A DNA stretch of 64,000 nt from Aquisalimonas sp. 2447 (GTDB lineage Bacteria; Pseudomonadota; Gammaproteobacteria; Nitrococcales; Aquisalimonadaceae): the NCBI RefSeq assembly GCF_012044895.1, contig NZ_CP050695.1, positions 1,208,501 to 1,272,500 of the forward strand, written 5' to 3'. Positions 19,117 to 26,402 of this stretch are shown here, piece by piece. Made by a program: the position numbers and the translations under genes. The notes under the pieces are model-generated. The model was not told the origin of the DNA and ran no database searches. It worked only from the letters and a program-made list of their open reading frames with translations. The first letter of the stretch is position 1; every line of letters begins with the position of its first letter.

Positions 19117-19418
19117 CGACAGTAACAGTACGCATTCCCTCGCCCTTGCGCTCCCACGCGGACGGCCAGGCGGAACTGACGGTCAGCGGTGCCACAGTGG
19201 GCGAGATTCTGGTGGAACTCGCGCGGCGGTATCCGGCCCTGGGTCAGCGGCTTCTGACCCCCGAGGGTGCGGTGCGGCCGTACGTGAACCTGTTCGTGGG
19301 CGAACGCAATCTCAACGCGCTGGCCGGCCTGGACACCCCGCTCCAGGGCGGCGAAGTGATTTCCGTCCTGCCTGCCGTCGCCGGTGGCCAGAGGGGGAAA
19401 GGTATCCGCCGCGCCTGA
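19113..19418 (+). CDS. MoaD/ThiS/CysO-family ubiquitin-fold sulfur carrier with C-terminal tail
   Basis: A 101-residue beta-grasp protein. The ISVLPAVAGG ending (residues 83-92) closely matches the end of mycobacterial CysO. Such carriers are activated at the terminal diglycine and hold sulfur as a thiocarboxylate. Here nine more residues, QRGKGIRRA, follow the diglycine, so a protease would have to expose it first. The overlapping upstream gene encodes a JAMM protease suited to that. No E1-like MoeB/ThiF or CysM lies in the window. It could instead act as MoaD for molybdopterin, given moeA next door, but the sequence is closer to CysO. Confidence 0.85.
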   Translation: MTTVTVRIPSPLRSHADGQAELTVSGATVGEILVELARRYPALGQRLLTPEGAVRPYVNLFVGERNLNALAGLDTPLQGGEVISVLPAVAGGQRGKGIRRA

Positions 19419-19436
19419 CCGGCCGGCACGACCGCC

Positions 19437-20714
19437 TTACGCCATCACTCCCTCGAACGGCTGTACTTCCACCAACTCGCCTGCGGGGACGTTGCCGCTG
19501 TCGTGGGGGATGACAATAAAGCAGTTGGCCCGGCTCACCGAGCTGAGGATTCCCGAACCCTGGCTGCCCGTGGATGTGACGAACAGTTCGCCGTGGTCGT
19601 CGCGCTGCAGGATGCCGCGCTGGAACTCCGTGCGCCCGGGACGCTTGCGCAGCTCTTCGCCGGCACGGACCGGGAAGCCCGTGGGTCGTTCCGGCTCCTC
19701 GCCCATGAGCCGTTTCAGGGCCGGCTGCACGAACTGGTACCAGGTGGCCACCACCGAGACCGGATTGCCCGGCAGGCCGAAGAAGCGCGCCTCACCGATG
19801 GTTCCGAAGGCCAGGGGGCGGCCGGGGCGCATGGCGATCTTCCAGAAGCCCACCTTGCCGAGCCGGTTCATGATCTGTTTGACGAAGTCTGCTTCACCCA
19901 CGGAGACACCACCGGAGGTGATAATGGCATCGGCAAAGGATGCCGCGTCGGCGAAGGCGCGCTCCATGGTGTCCGGATCATCGCTGACCACGCCCATGTC
20001 TGTGGCCTCGACGCCCAGATGCTGCAGCATGCCGTAGAGGCTGTAGCGGTTGCTGTCGTAGATCTCGCCGGCGCGCAGGGTGCTGCCGGCGGTGCGTAGT
20101 TCATCGCCGGTGGAGAAGAAGGCCACCCGCACCCGCCGGTACACCGGCACTTCGACCAGACCCAGGCTGCCGAGCACACCCAGCTCCGCCGGTCGTACGC
20201 GTTGGCCCCGGCGCAGCACGACAGCGTCATGGCGCAAGTCTTCGCCGGCGGCGCGGACGTTCTGTCCAGGCGTTTCCCCTGCGGTAATCACCACCTGGTC
20301 GCCATCGACCCGTGTGTTCTCCTGCATCACCACGGTGTCCGCACCCGCTGGGATCGGGGCGCCGGTCATGATACGCACGCACTCGCCTTGCTGCAGGGTG
20401 GTCTCCATGGCCTGGCCCGCCAGAATGGTGCCGACGCAGCGCAATCCGCTGGTTCCGGTGGCGGGGATGTCGGCGCCGCGCAGTGCGTAGCCGTCCATGG
20501 CGGAGTTGTCGTGGAAGGGGACGTTGACCGGGGAGTGGATGTCGTGTGCCAGCACCCGGTCCAGCGCGTTACGCAACGCGACCTGTTCGACGCCGCGCAC
20601 GGCCTGGATCTCACTGCTGATGCGTGCCCAGGCGGCGTCTACGGACAGGGACTGGGGATCGTGATCGCTCTGGCAGGACTGGTCGTTTTGAACTGTGTGA
20701 TCGCTTTCGTTCAT
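19437..20714 (-). CDS. moeA: molybdopterin molybdotransferase
   Basis: MoeA inserts molybdate into adenylylated molybdopterin. The 425-residue protein has the standard layout: NVPFHDNSAMDGYALRG (about 66-82), GECVRIMTGAPIPAGADTVVMQE, the STGDEL and SGGVSVGEADFVK segments of the MogA-like domain, and MRPGRPLAFG...FGLPGNPVSVV. An extra acidic N-terminus of about 25 residues precedes the domain. It is convergent with the CysO-like gene and divergent from the DUF6494 gene. Confidence 0.95.
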   Translation of the reverse strand: MNESDHTVQNDQSCQSDHDPQSLSVDAAWARISSEIQAVRGVEQVALRNALDRVLAHDIHSPVNVPFHDNSAMDGYALRGADIPATGTSGLRCVGTILAGQAMETTLQQGECVRIMTGAPIPAGADTVVMQENTRVDGDQVVITAGETPGQNVRAAGEDLRHDAVVLRRGQRVRPAELGVLGSLGLVEVPVYRRVRVAFFSTGDELRTAGSTLRAGEIYDSNRYSLYGMLQHLGVEATDMGVVSDDPDTMERAFADAASFADAIITSGGVSVGEADFVKQIMNRLGKVGFWKIAMRPGRPLAFGTIGEARFFGLPGNPVSVVATWYQFVQPALKRLMGEEPERPTGFPVRAGEELRKRPGRTEFQRGILQRDDHGELFVTSTGSQGSGILSSVSRANCFIVIPHDSGNVPAGELVEVQPFEGVMA

Positions 20715-20760
20715 GATGCGCGTGTAACACCTGAATGGTTGCTAATGGCCAGCGGAGTAG

Positions 20761-20979
20761 ATGATGAGTGATGATGCCCTGAATGTGCAGATCCGGAAAT
20801 GCCTCAAGCAGTTCGGGGTCACCTCCCAGCAGGAGATTGAGCGGGCCCTGGAGCATGCGCTGGAAAGCGGCTCGCTCAGCGGGGATGAGAATCTGGGGAT
20901 TCGCATGACCCTGGAAGTGGACGGCCTGGCGCTGAAGCACACGGTTTCCGGGCAGCTGCAGCTGGGCGAGGATTCCTGA
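20761..20979 (+). CDS. DUF6494 family small protein
   Basis: A 72-residue soluble protein with no signal peptide. An N-terminal helical part (VQIRKCLKQFGVTSQQEIERALEHAL region) is followed by a beta-hairpin part, VDGLALKHTVSGQLQL. It matches the DUF6494 family as I recall it; no function is known. Two adjacent ATGs (20761, 20764) are possible; the second is better spaced from GCGGAG. It is divergent from moeA with only 46 bases between, so expression may be tied to molybdenum metabolism. Confidence 0.65.
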   Translation: MMSDDALNVQIRKCLKQFGVTSQQEIERALEHALESGSLSGDENLGIRMTLEVDGLALKHTVSGQLQLGEDS

Positions 20980-20984
20980 ACGGT

Positions 20985-21005
20985 TACTAACCTTCAAGGT
21001 TAGTA
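20985..21005. repeat. near-perfect AT-rich palindrome between convergent genes
   Basis: TACTAACCTT (20985-20994) and AAGGTTAGTA (20996-21005) are exact reverse complements around one C. It lies just after the DUF6494 stop and before the end of the regulator gene on the other strand. It could be a bidirectional terminator with a weak stem or a protein-binding site. The arm AAGGTTAGTA also occurs once upstream of hda near 5627. Confidence 0.45.
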
Positions 21006-21039
21006 GTAATGGCCGGCGCTTGTGAGACAGAGCACGAGG

Positions 21040-21987
21040 TCACGCGGCCCAGATCAGGTGGCCGCTGTCACCGAAGCTGTAACCGCCCAGCTCCCGTGCC
21101 CGTTCCTGGCAGGCCGGCTCCAGCAGGGTCTCAAGGATCCGGCGAAGAAGAACCCGGAAGTAGACTCCCCGCGTCATGGCCAGATCCACCGCTTCCCAGC
21201 CCAGGGGAATGAAGGCCAGGCCGTGGCTTATGGCGGCGCCCCGACTCCCCGGCGCCGCATCCGCCTCATCCGCGGCGACGCGTGCCGCAGCCTCGCTCTC
21301 GGAAAGGGCGGTATGGTGGCTACGGGCGCGGACATGGGCGCTGTTCAAGCCGCGTTCCGCCAGGGCATCCAGCAGAAAACGGTCGCTGCCGGAGCCGTCC
21401 TGGCGCATGACCCAGCGTTCCAGGGTTGCGAAGGCTTCCTCTGCATCGCAACGTGCGTCCGGACGAACCATGAGTCCCTGCTCGCGGGCGAAGGCGCGAA
21501 CCAGGATCCATTCCCGGTGCTGCGGGTGACTCCGCAGTAGCGCGGCATGCCGCCGGTGGCTTTCTGCCAGTGGTCCCCAGTGGATGCTGCACACGTCCGC
21601 CCGGCGGCGGGCCAGTTGGCACAGACCCTGGCGCGTCCCGGTGCCGGTGTAGCAGATCAGTGCCTGGTCCCCGGTGGCGGCGGTGACCGCCTCGCTGACA
21701 AAACGCAGCAGCGGGTCGCAGCCACCGACCACGGCGATGCGGTCGGTGAGTACCCCCCCGTAACTGGACTCCATCAGCCACTGATCCACCAGGTCTCTGG
21801 GAAACAGCCACTTGCCTGTGGCCTTGGTGGCCGGCAGGCGACCCTCGCCGGCCAGCGCGTAGATCTTCTTTTCGTTCAGTCGCAGATAGGCCGCCGTCTC
21901 GTGAACGTTCATGAAACGGGGCGGTTCTACGGCAGTGCCCGGTTGCCGCGAGTCAACTGCGGGGTGCCCGGTGGATTCAGGGCTCAT
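21040..21987 (-). CDS. excisionase-type HTH regulator with PBP-like sensor domain
   Basis: A 315-residue protein starting at ATG 21987, right after a strong GGAGG site. An excisionase/MerR-like DNA-binding domain at about residues 26-75 (MNVHETAAYLRLNEKKIYALAGEGRLPATKATGKWLF region) precedes a periplasmic-binding-protein-like domain without signal peptide (about 80-310). This layout is found in regulators of Mo/W metabolism, where the PBP-like domain may sense oxyanions. It is divergent from the formate dehydrogenase locus, so it likely regulates that locus. Ligand and target are inferred. Confidence 0.82.
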   Translation of the reverse strand: MSPESTGHPAVDSRQPGTAVEPPRFMNVHETAAYLRLNEKKIYALAGEGRLPATKATGKWLFPRDLVDQWLMESSYGGVLTDRIAVVGGCDPLLRFVSEAVTAATGDQALICYTGTGTRQGLCQLARRRADVCSIHWGPLAESHRRHAALLRSHPQHREWILVRAFAREQGLMVRPDARCDAEEAFATLERWVMRQDGSGSDRFLLDALAERGLNSAHVRARSHHTALSESEAAARVAADEADAAPGSRGAAISHGLAFIPLGWEAVDLAMTRGVYFRVLLRRILETLLEPACQERARELGGYSFGDSGHLIWAA

Positions 21988-22338
21988 GGGACCTCCTGCC
22001 TGGCCTCGCCAGTACCGCTGAACGGGGAGCCGCTGAGCAGCGTGCGCGTGGCGCCGCACGCCTGCATGGTGCGGGGCAATTCAAGAACCGTGCCCTCGGG
22101 GCGCCTGGCCGCATGGCGGCCAGACAAGCCACAGCGCATGGGGAGGTGGCTGTCCCGGTGGTACCGGTGAACTGGCGAGTGCGAGATGAAATGACCCAGT
22201 GGCGAAGGGGATTGGTGCATTGTGTCGCCATGGTTCCGTTCGCCGACGCGCAGGTGTGACGCGTCGCGACCGGCGGACGGTCCTCCTGGACGAAGGGAAT
22301 CAGAGGCCTGGCCGACGTGGCGCCCGGATGAGGGGCGA
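21988..22338. other. divergent regulatory region upstream of the formate dehydrogenase locus
   Basis: This gap of about 350 bases holds no convincing gene. It lies between the divergent regulator and DUF3305 genes, directly upstream of a sigma-54-type promoter, where activator sites are expected. One perfect inverted repeat, CCGGT-GGT-ACCGG at 22155-22167, is a candidate protein-binding site. No other structure was recognised. Confidence 0.4.
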
Positions 22339-22354
22339 TGGCACCCTGCTTGCA
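22339..22354 (+). promoter_or_regulatory. sigma-54 (-24/-12) promoter for DUF3305-DUF3306
   Basis: TGGCACCCTGCTTGCA matches the sigma-54 consensus TGGCACG-N4-TTGCA at all but one fixed position, with GG (22340-22341) and GC (22352-22353) at the required spacing. The start of transcription would fall near 22365, leaving a leader of about 27 bases before ATG 22392. Confidence 0.75.
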
Positions 22355-22391
22355 TTGAATAGCTGGAAAGACCGTGCGGTGAGGGCATTCA

Positions 22392-22895
22392 ATGAATTCA
22401 TTGCAGGAAGGCGCGAAACCGGCGTCCTATCATGGTGTGACGTCCATTCCAGTGGGGCTGATGATGGCCTCGGAGCAGGTCGACGGTCAGTGGCGCTCCC
22501 GGGTCGACGGCATCCTCTCCGGCGCCCGCTTTGAAGCGGCGCAACCGCAGCAGGAACTGGTGCGGGATGGTGAAGGCCTGCGCCTCTACCTGTGGAAAGG
22601 TTTCCGGCTGCACCTGCGCAAGCGTTACGTGGATGACTACGCGCTCAACATCCGCAATGATCCTCCGGCGGTGTTCGTGGTTGGTCGTTATGCCGCGCCC
22701 GGTGAGTTTCAGCCGTTCCTCGTCACCCTGAGCATGGACGAGGCGCAGAAACTCGACGCGCCGGAACTGCGGGATTCCCATGAGCATGTGGTGCAGGCGC
22801 CCATGCCACCGGAAATCTACCGTTGGCTGGAGGAGTTCGTGCTGGATCACTATGAGCCGCGCAAGCCCAAGGGTAAACGCCGGCGGGAGGAGTAA
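22392..22895 (+). CDS. DUF3305 formate dehydrogenase accessory protein
   Basis: A 167-residue soluble protein. The start of the domain, TSIPVGLMMASEQVDGQWRSR, is typical of DUF3305, which accompanies respiratory formate dehydrogenase genes. The C-terminus is basic (EPRKPKGKRRREE). No biochemical function is known; a role in enzyme assembly is inferred from constant co-location. ATG 22392 follows a GAGG site. DUF3306 begins five bases after its stop, so the two form a transcription unit. Confidence 0.8.
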   Translation: MNSLQEGAKPASYHGVTSIPVGLMMASEQVDGQWRSRVDGILSGARFEAAQPQQELVRDGEGLRLYLWKGFRLHLRKRYVDDYALNIRNDPPAVFVVGRYAAPGEFQPFLVTLSMDEAQKLDAPELRDSHEHVVQAPMPPEIYRWLEEFVLDHYEPRKPKGKRRREE

Positions 22896-22899
22896 TGCG

Positions 22900-23619
22900 A
22901 TGACGGATCGCCCCCTTACCGACGACGAAAACGGTGGTGCCGTTGGTTTCCTGCAGCGTTGGTCCCGGCGCAAGGTGCATGGGGACGACGTGGAGGAAGC
23001 GCAGGAGCATCACGCCGAGGCGAGACCGGCCCCGGAGGATGCCGCAGGTGCGGACGCAGCGCCCGATGACCAGGGAGATGCCCGCATCGATCCGCGTACC
23101 GGCAAGCGCTTCGATGAGCTGACTGATGACGACATGCCGGCGCTATCGGAACTGAGTGCGGACTCCGACGTCAGCGCCTTTTTTGCCAAGGGCGTCAGTC
23201 AGGCCGTCCGGCTGGCTGCGCTTCGGACGCTGTGGCACTCCGCCAAATTCAACAAGGTGGACCTCATGGCGGAGTATTCCGGTGATTTCACCAACTACGA
23301 GAAACTCGGCAACGTCGTGACCCACGACATGCACCGGGCCGTGAAACGGGAGCTGGATCGCGCCCAAGAGCGCCAGGACGCCCTGGAGGCCAGTGCCCGC
23401 GAGGATGCGGAGGCCCGGCAGGCCGGCGTTGAGCGTCATGATAAGGCGTCGGATGATGCCCCGGAATCGGACGACCTGGGTCACAATGACCCAGGTGGGT
23501 CGCGGCATTCTGTATCAAATGGTCCCGTCGAAGGTGGTGAGAGGCCGCCGGAGTCCGGCGCCGAAGATGCAGAGGAGGCCCGTGAGGAGGAGTCACAAGG
23601 CTCCCGAGGGGGCGTATAA
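22900..23619 (+). CDS. DUF3306 formate dehydrogenase accessory protein
   Basis: A 239-residue, very acidic soluble protein. The conserved part is FLQRWSRRKV near residue 18 and LTDDDMPALSELSADSDVSAFFAKGVSQAVRLAALRTLWHS region at about 72-115, with FNKVDLMAEYSGDFTNY after it; this is the DUF3306 core. The last 80 residues are low-complexity Glu/Asp/Gly. The start ATG follows GGGAGGAG, overlapping the DUF3305 end. Function unknown; assembly of formate dehydrogenase is inferred from context. Confidence 0.8.
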   Translation: MTDRPLTDDENGGAVGFLQRWSRRKVHGDDVEEAQEHHAEARPAPEDAAGADAAPDDQGDARIDPRTGKRFDELTDDDMPALSELSADSDVSAFFAKGVSQAVRLAALRTLWHSAKFNKVDLMAEYSGDFTNYEKLGNVVTHDMHRAVKRELDRAQERQDALEASAREDAEARQAGVERHDKASDDAPESDDLGHNDPGGSRHSVSNGPVEGGERPPESGAEDAEEAREEESQGSRGGV

Positions 23620-23691
23620 CACTGTTTCTACGCTGATCCCCGGGAGCGGGTGCCTCAGGCCTGCGACGTTCCCGCTGGGTGCCGTCTGAAT

Positions 23692-23707
23692 TGGTACGCA
23701 GCATGCA
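23692..23707 (+). promoter_or_regulatory. second sigma-54-type promoter, before the structural formate dehydrogenase genes
   Basis: TGGTACGCAGCATGCA keeps the invariant GG (23693-23694) and GC (23705-23706) at the same spacing as the promoter at 22339 and matches 10 of the 12 fixed consensus bases. It lies in the 139-base gap before the polyferredoxin gene, with a predicted start near 23718. Confidence 0.6.
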
Positions 23708-23758
23708 TATTCAAACTGCAGACAGATCACAATAAGGGCGACTACAGCCTGGAGGAGA

Positions 23759-25456
23759 ATGACTAACGAGATGTCGATGTTGCCGACCCTGGCGCTGCGC
23801 GATGCAGGCGTTGCCGGTGCCGCCCGGCGCGCTGCCTTGGAAGCGGTGCTTGCCCACGAGGCAGAAGCGACGTCCCTGGTGGGCTATCGCTCAGCGGGTT
23901 ATGTGCTCATTGTCGGCTCTGCCGTCGACGGTCTGGAGTGCGCGGACCGTCTGCGCGGGCATCTGCACTGCACCGTGCTTGCCGACGCGCCGGCCCCCGG
24001 CGAGTTGCCGGACGGAGCCCGGGCCGCGCAGCAGGACGAGCAGCACGTGCGGCTCGTGTACGGGCAGGCGACCGAGCTTCAGGGACATCTCGGGCGGTTC
24101 AGTGTCCACCTGGAGACGCCTCAGGGCGAAGATCTGGACCTCGCCGCGCTGACCAACGACGATCATCCCTACTTCGATTTGGTCCTGGACCTGCGCCGGG
24201 AGCCGGCTCTGGGCATGGACCTGCCACCCTTCGGTTACTACGCGCCCCGGGGTGATGCCGAGGCGCTGGAGCGGGCGCTGGCGGAAATGCCGGAAATGAC
24301 CGGGGAGTTCGAGAAGCCGCGGTTCTTCAATTACAGCCCGGATATCTGCGCTCACGGTGACAGCGGTCTCACCGGCTGTACCCGTTGTCTGGACGCCTGT
24401 CCCACCGACGCCATCCGTTCCATCGGCGATATGGTGGAGGTGGATCCCTATCTGTGTCAGGGCGGCGGTACCTGTGCGACAGCCTGTCCCACCGGTGCAA
24501 TTATCTACGCCTATCCGGGCCCCAGGGATACGCTGTCCGCAGTGCGCACCATGCTTGCCCGCTTTCGCGATGGCGGCGGCGAGGATCCCGTCGTCCTTTT
24601 CTACGACAGTAGCCACGGACTCGATCTGCTGCGCGAGGGGGCTGCCGAGCTGCCCGAGCAGGTGCTGCCGTTCGCCGTGGAAGAGGTCGGCTCCGTGGGC
24701 ATGGACACCTGGCTTTCCACCCTGGCCTACGGGGCGGCGCGAGTGGAGCTTCTCGATCATGCCCAGGTGCCGCCCACCGTGCGTGGCGAACTCGAGGCGC
24801 AGCTGCTGTTCGCGCGTTCCCTGCTGGAAGGGCTCGGTCATGACACCGGCCGGATCCAGATGCGCTACGGGGAGCTGCCGACGGCGTCGGAATGTGTCAG
24901 CGTGCCCCGTGCGCTGCCTGCCGCCACCTTTGAGACGTTCAACGAAAAGCGCGGCACCCTGCGCCTGGCGCTGGACCATCTGCGTGATGTCAGCGGCGGC
25001 GCCGCGAAGGCGGTTTTCGATCTGCCCGCCGGCGCACCTTTCGGCCAGGTGCTGGTGGACGAGAACGCCTGCACGCTGTGCATGGCCTGCCCCCAGGTTT
25101 GTCCGACCCGGGCCTTGACCGATGCCGGTGACAAGCCGCAGCTGAATTTCACCGAAGATCTCTGCGTCCAGTGCGGACTGTGTCAGACGGCCTGCCCGGA
25201 AGATGCTATCACGCTGCAGCCGCGCTTCCTGGCCGACTGGGAGCAGCGCCGGCAGACCCGCGTTGTCAACGAGGAAGAACCGTTCTGCTGCGTGAGCTGC
25301 GGCAAGCCCTTCGCCACGCCGAGCACCATCGAGCGGATGCTGAGCCGGCTGGACGGACACCACATGTTCGAAACCGAGGAACAGCGGCGGCGGCTGAAGA
25401 TGTGCGGTGACTGCCGGGTGAAGGACATGTATGCCGCGGAAATGGACAACGCATGA
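23759..25456 (+). CDS. polyferredoxin-like 4Fe-4S protein of the formate dehydrogenase locus
   Basis: A 565-residue protein without a signal peptide. Four [4Fe-4S] motifs are visible in two pairs: CTRCLDACPTDAI and CQGGGTCATACPTGAI (about residues 208-245), then CTLCMACPQVCPTRAL and CVQCGLCQTACPEDAI (about 438-484). A C-terminal CCVSCGKPF...CGDCR set may bind zinc. Such proteins occur between DUF3306 and the TorD chaperone in formate dehydrogenase loci and may supply electrons or clusters during maturation; this is inferred. ATG 23759 is very close to its GGAGGAG site, so ATG 23771 or 23777 may be the true start. Confidence 0.85.
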   Translation: MTNEMSMLPTLALRDAGVAGAARRAALEAVLAHEAEATSLVGYRSAGYVLIVGSAVDGLECADRLRGHLHCTVLADAPAPGELPDGARAAQQDEQHVRLVYGQATELQGHLGRFSVHLETPQGEDLDLAALTNDDHPYFDLVLDLRREPALGMDLPPFGYYAPRGDAEALERALAEMPEMTGEFEKPRFFNYSPDICAHGDSGLTGCTRCLDACPTDAIRSIGDMVEVDPYLCQGGGTCATACPTGAIIYAYPGPRDTLSAVRTMLARFRDGGGEDPVVLFYDSSHGLDLLREGAAELPEQVLPFAVEEVGSVGMDTWLSTLAYGAARVELLDHAQVPPTVRGELEAQLLFARSLLEGLGHDTGRIQMRYGELPTASECVSVPRALPAATFETFNEKRGTLRLALDHLRDVSGGAAKAVFDLPAGAPFGQVLVDENACTLCMACPQVCPTRALTDAGDKPQLNFTEDLCVQCGLCQTACPEDAITLQPRFLADWEQRRQTRVVNEEEPFCCVSCGKPFATPSTIERMLSRLDGHHMFETEEQRRRLKMCGDCRVKDMYAAEMDNA

Positions 25457-25480
25457 GCGAAAGGATCAACGGGAGATCGC

Positions 25481-26083
25481 ATGGCTGAATCATCCTCCAA
25501 TGCACGCCTGAGCCACGAGGATGCCCTGCGCGTCGGCACCTACGGCGTGCTGGGTGCGCTCATGGCGGGGCCGCCCGCGCGGGACCTGCTGGAGCGGCTG
25601 TCCACGGCCGGTGGCGAGGAAGGCAGTGACGGTATTGGCAAGGCGTGGTCCGCCGTGGCAGTGGCGGCCCAGCGTGCCGATCCTGCGGAAGTGCGCCAGG
25701 AGTATAGCGACGTGTTTATCGGTGTGTCGCAGGGGGAAATCACTCCCTACGCCTCCTGGTACCTCACCGGCTCGCTGATGGAACGGCCTCTGGTGGAGCT
25801 GCGCCAGTCCCTAAAGGCGCTGGGCGTGGAACGCCACCGGGGTGTCAAGGAGCCCGAAGACCACGCCGGTGCGCTTCTGGAAACCATGGCGCTGTTGATC
25901 AACGCCGACGATGTCTCCTTTGACCGGGAGCAGGCGTTTTTCCAGGCACACCTGGAGCCGTGGCTGAAAGATTGTTTTACGGACGTGCAGGAAGCGGCGT
26001 CCGCTGCGTTCTACCGCCCCGTGGGGCTGTTGGGCGCCGAGTTTATGGATCTTGAAACGAAATACTACCGGATGCCCGTGTAA
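25481..26083 (+). CDS. TorD/DmsD-family molybdoenzyme chaperone
   Basis: A 200-residue all-helical cytoplasmic protein. QEYSDVFIGVSQGEITPYASWYLTG at about residues 73-97 and the EPEDHAGALLETMALL segment (about 126-141) are the TorD family signature, with the conserved Glu-Pro-x-Asp-His. These chaperones bind the Tat signal peptide of a molybdoenzyme until the cofactor is inserted. Its client here is most likely FdhA, two genes downstream, which has a Tat signal. Confidence 0.9.
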   Translation: MAESSSNARLSHEDALRVGTYGVLGALMAGPPARDLLERLSTAGGEEGSDGIGKAWSAVAVAAQRADPAEVRQEYSDVFIGVSQGEITPYASWYLTGSLMERPLVELRQSLKALGVERHRGVKEPEDHAGALLETMALLINADDVSFDREQAFFQAHLEPWLKDCFTDVQEAASAAFYRPVGLLGAEFMDLETKYYRMPV

Positions 26084-26139
26084 ACGGGACTTCCGGACCG
26101 GGCACTCCGTGCCAGGGCAGCGTGAGAGAGGAGCAGACC

Positions 26140-26358
26140 ATGAGCAAGACCAACGGCGACTTCAAGGCCGATGCTTCGCGCCGGCGTTTCCTGCGGGGTG
26201 TGGCCATGACCGGCGGCGCCGCCGTATTTGCCGCCGGCACCGGTGGCGCCTTCGCGGCGGAAACGGACACGGCGGAAGCCCCGCGCGAGACGGAAGGCAA
26301 AGCGGGCTACCACGAGACCAAGCACATCCGTGATTACTACCAGCGCGCGGACTTCTGA
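26140..26358 (+). CDS. small Tat-signal protein of formate dehydrogenase loci
   Basis: A 72-residue protein beginning at ATG 26140 after GAGAGGAG. It carries a complete twin-arginine signal, SRRRFLRGVAMTGGAA, but only about 35 residues follow cleavage, ending GYHETKHIRDYYQRADF. It fits the small 'formate dehydrogenase region TAT target' family known only from such loci. It may be exported alone or bind the enzyme; neither is shown. It lies 44 bases before fdhA. Confidence 0.85.
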   Translation: MSKTNGDFKADASRRRFLRGVAMTGGAAVFAAGTGGAFAAETDTAEAPRETEGKAGYHETKHIRDYYQRADF

Positions 26359-26402
26359 AGCGTTGCGGCGACAAACGGGATTCGGAGTGAGGAGAACACA
26401 CC

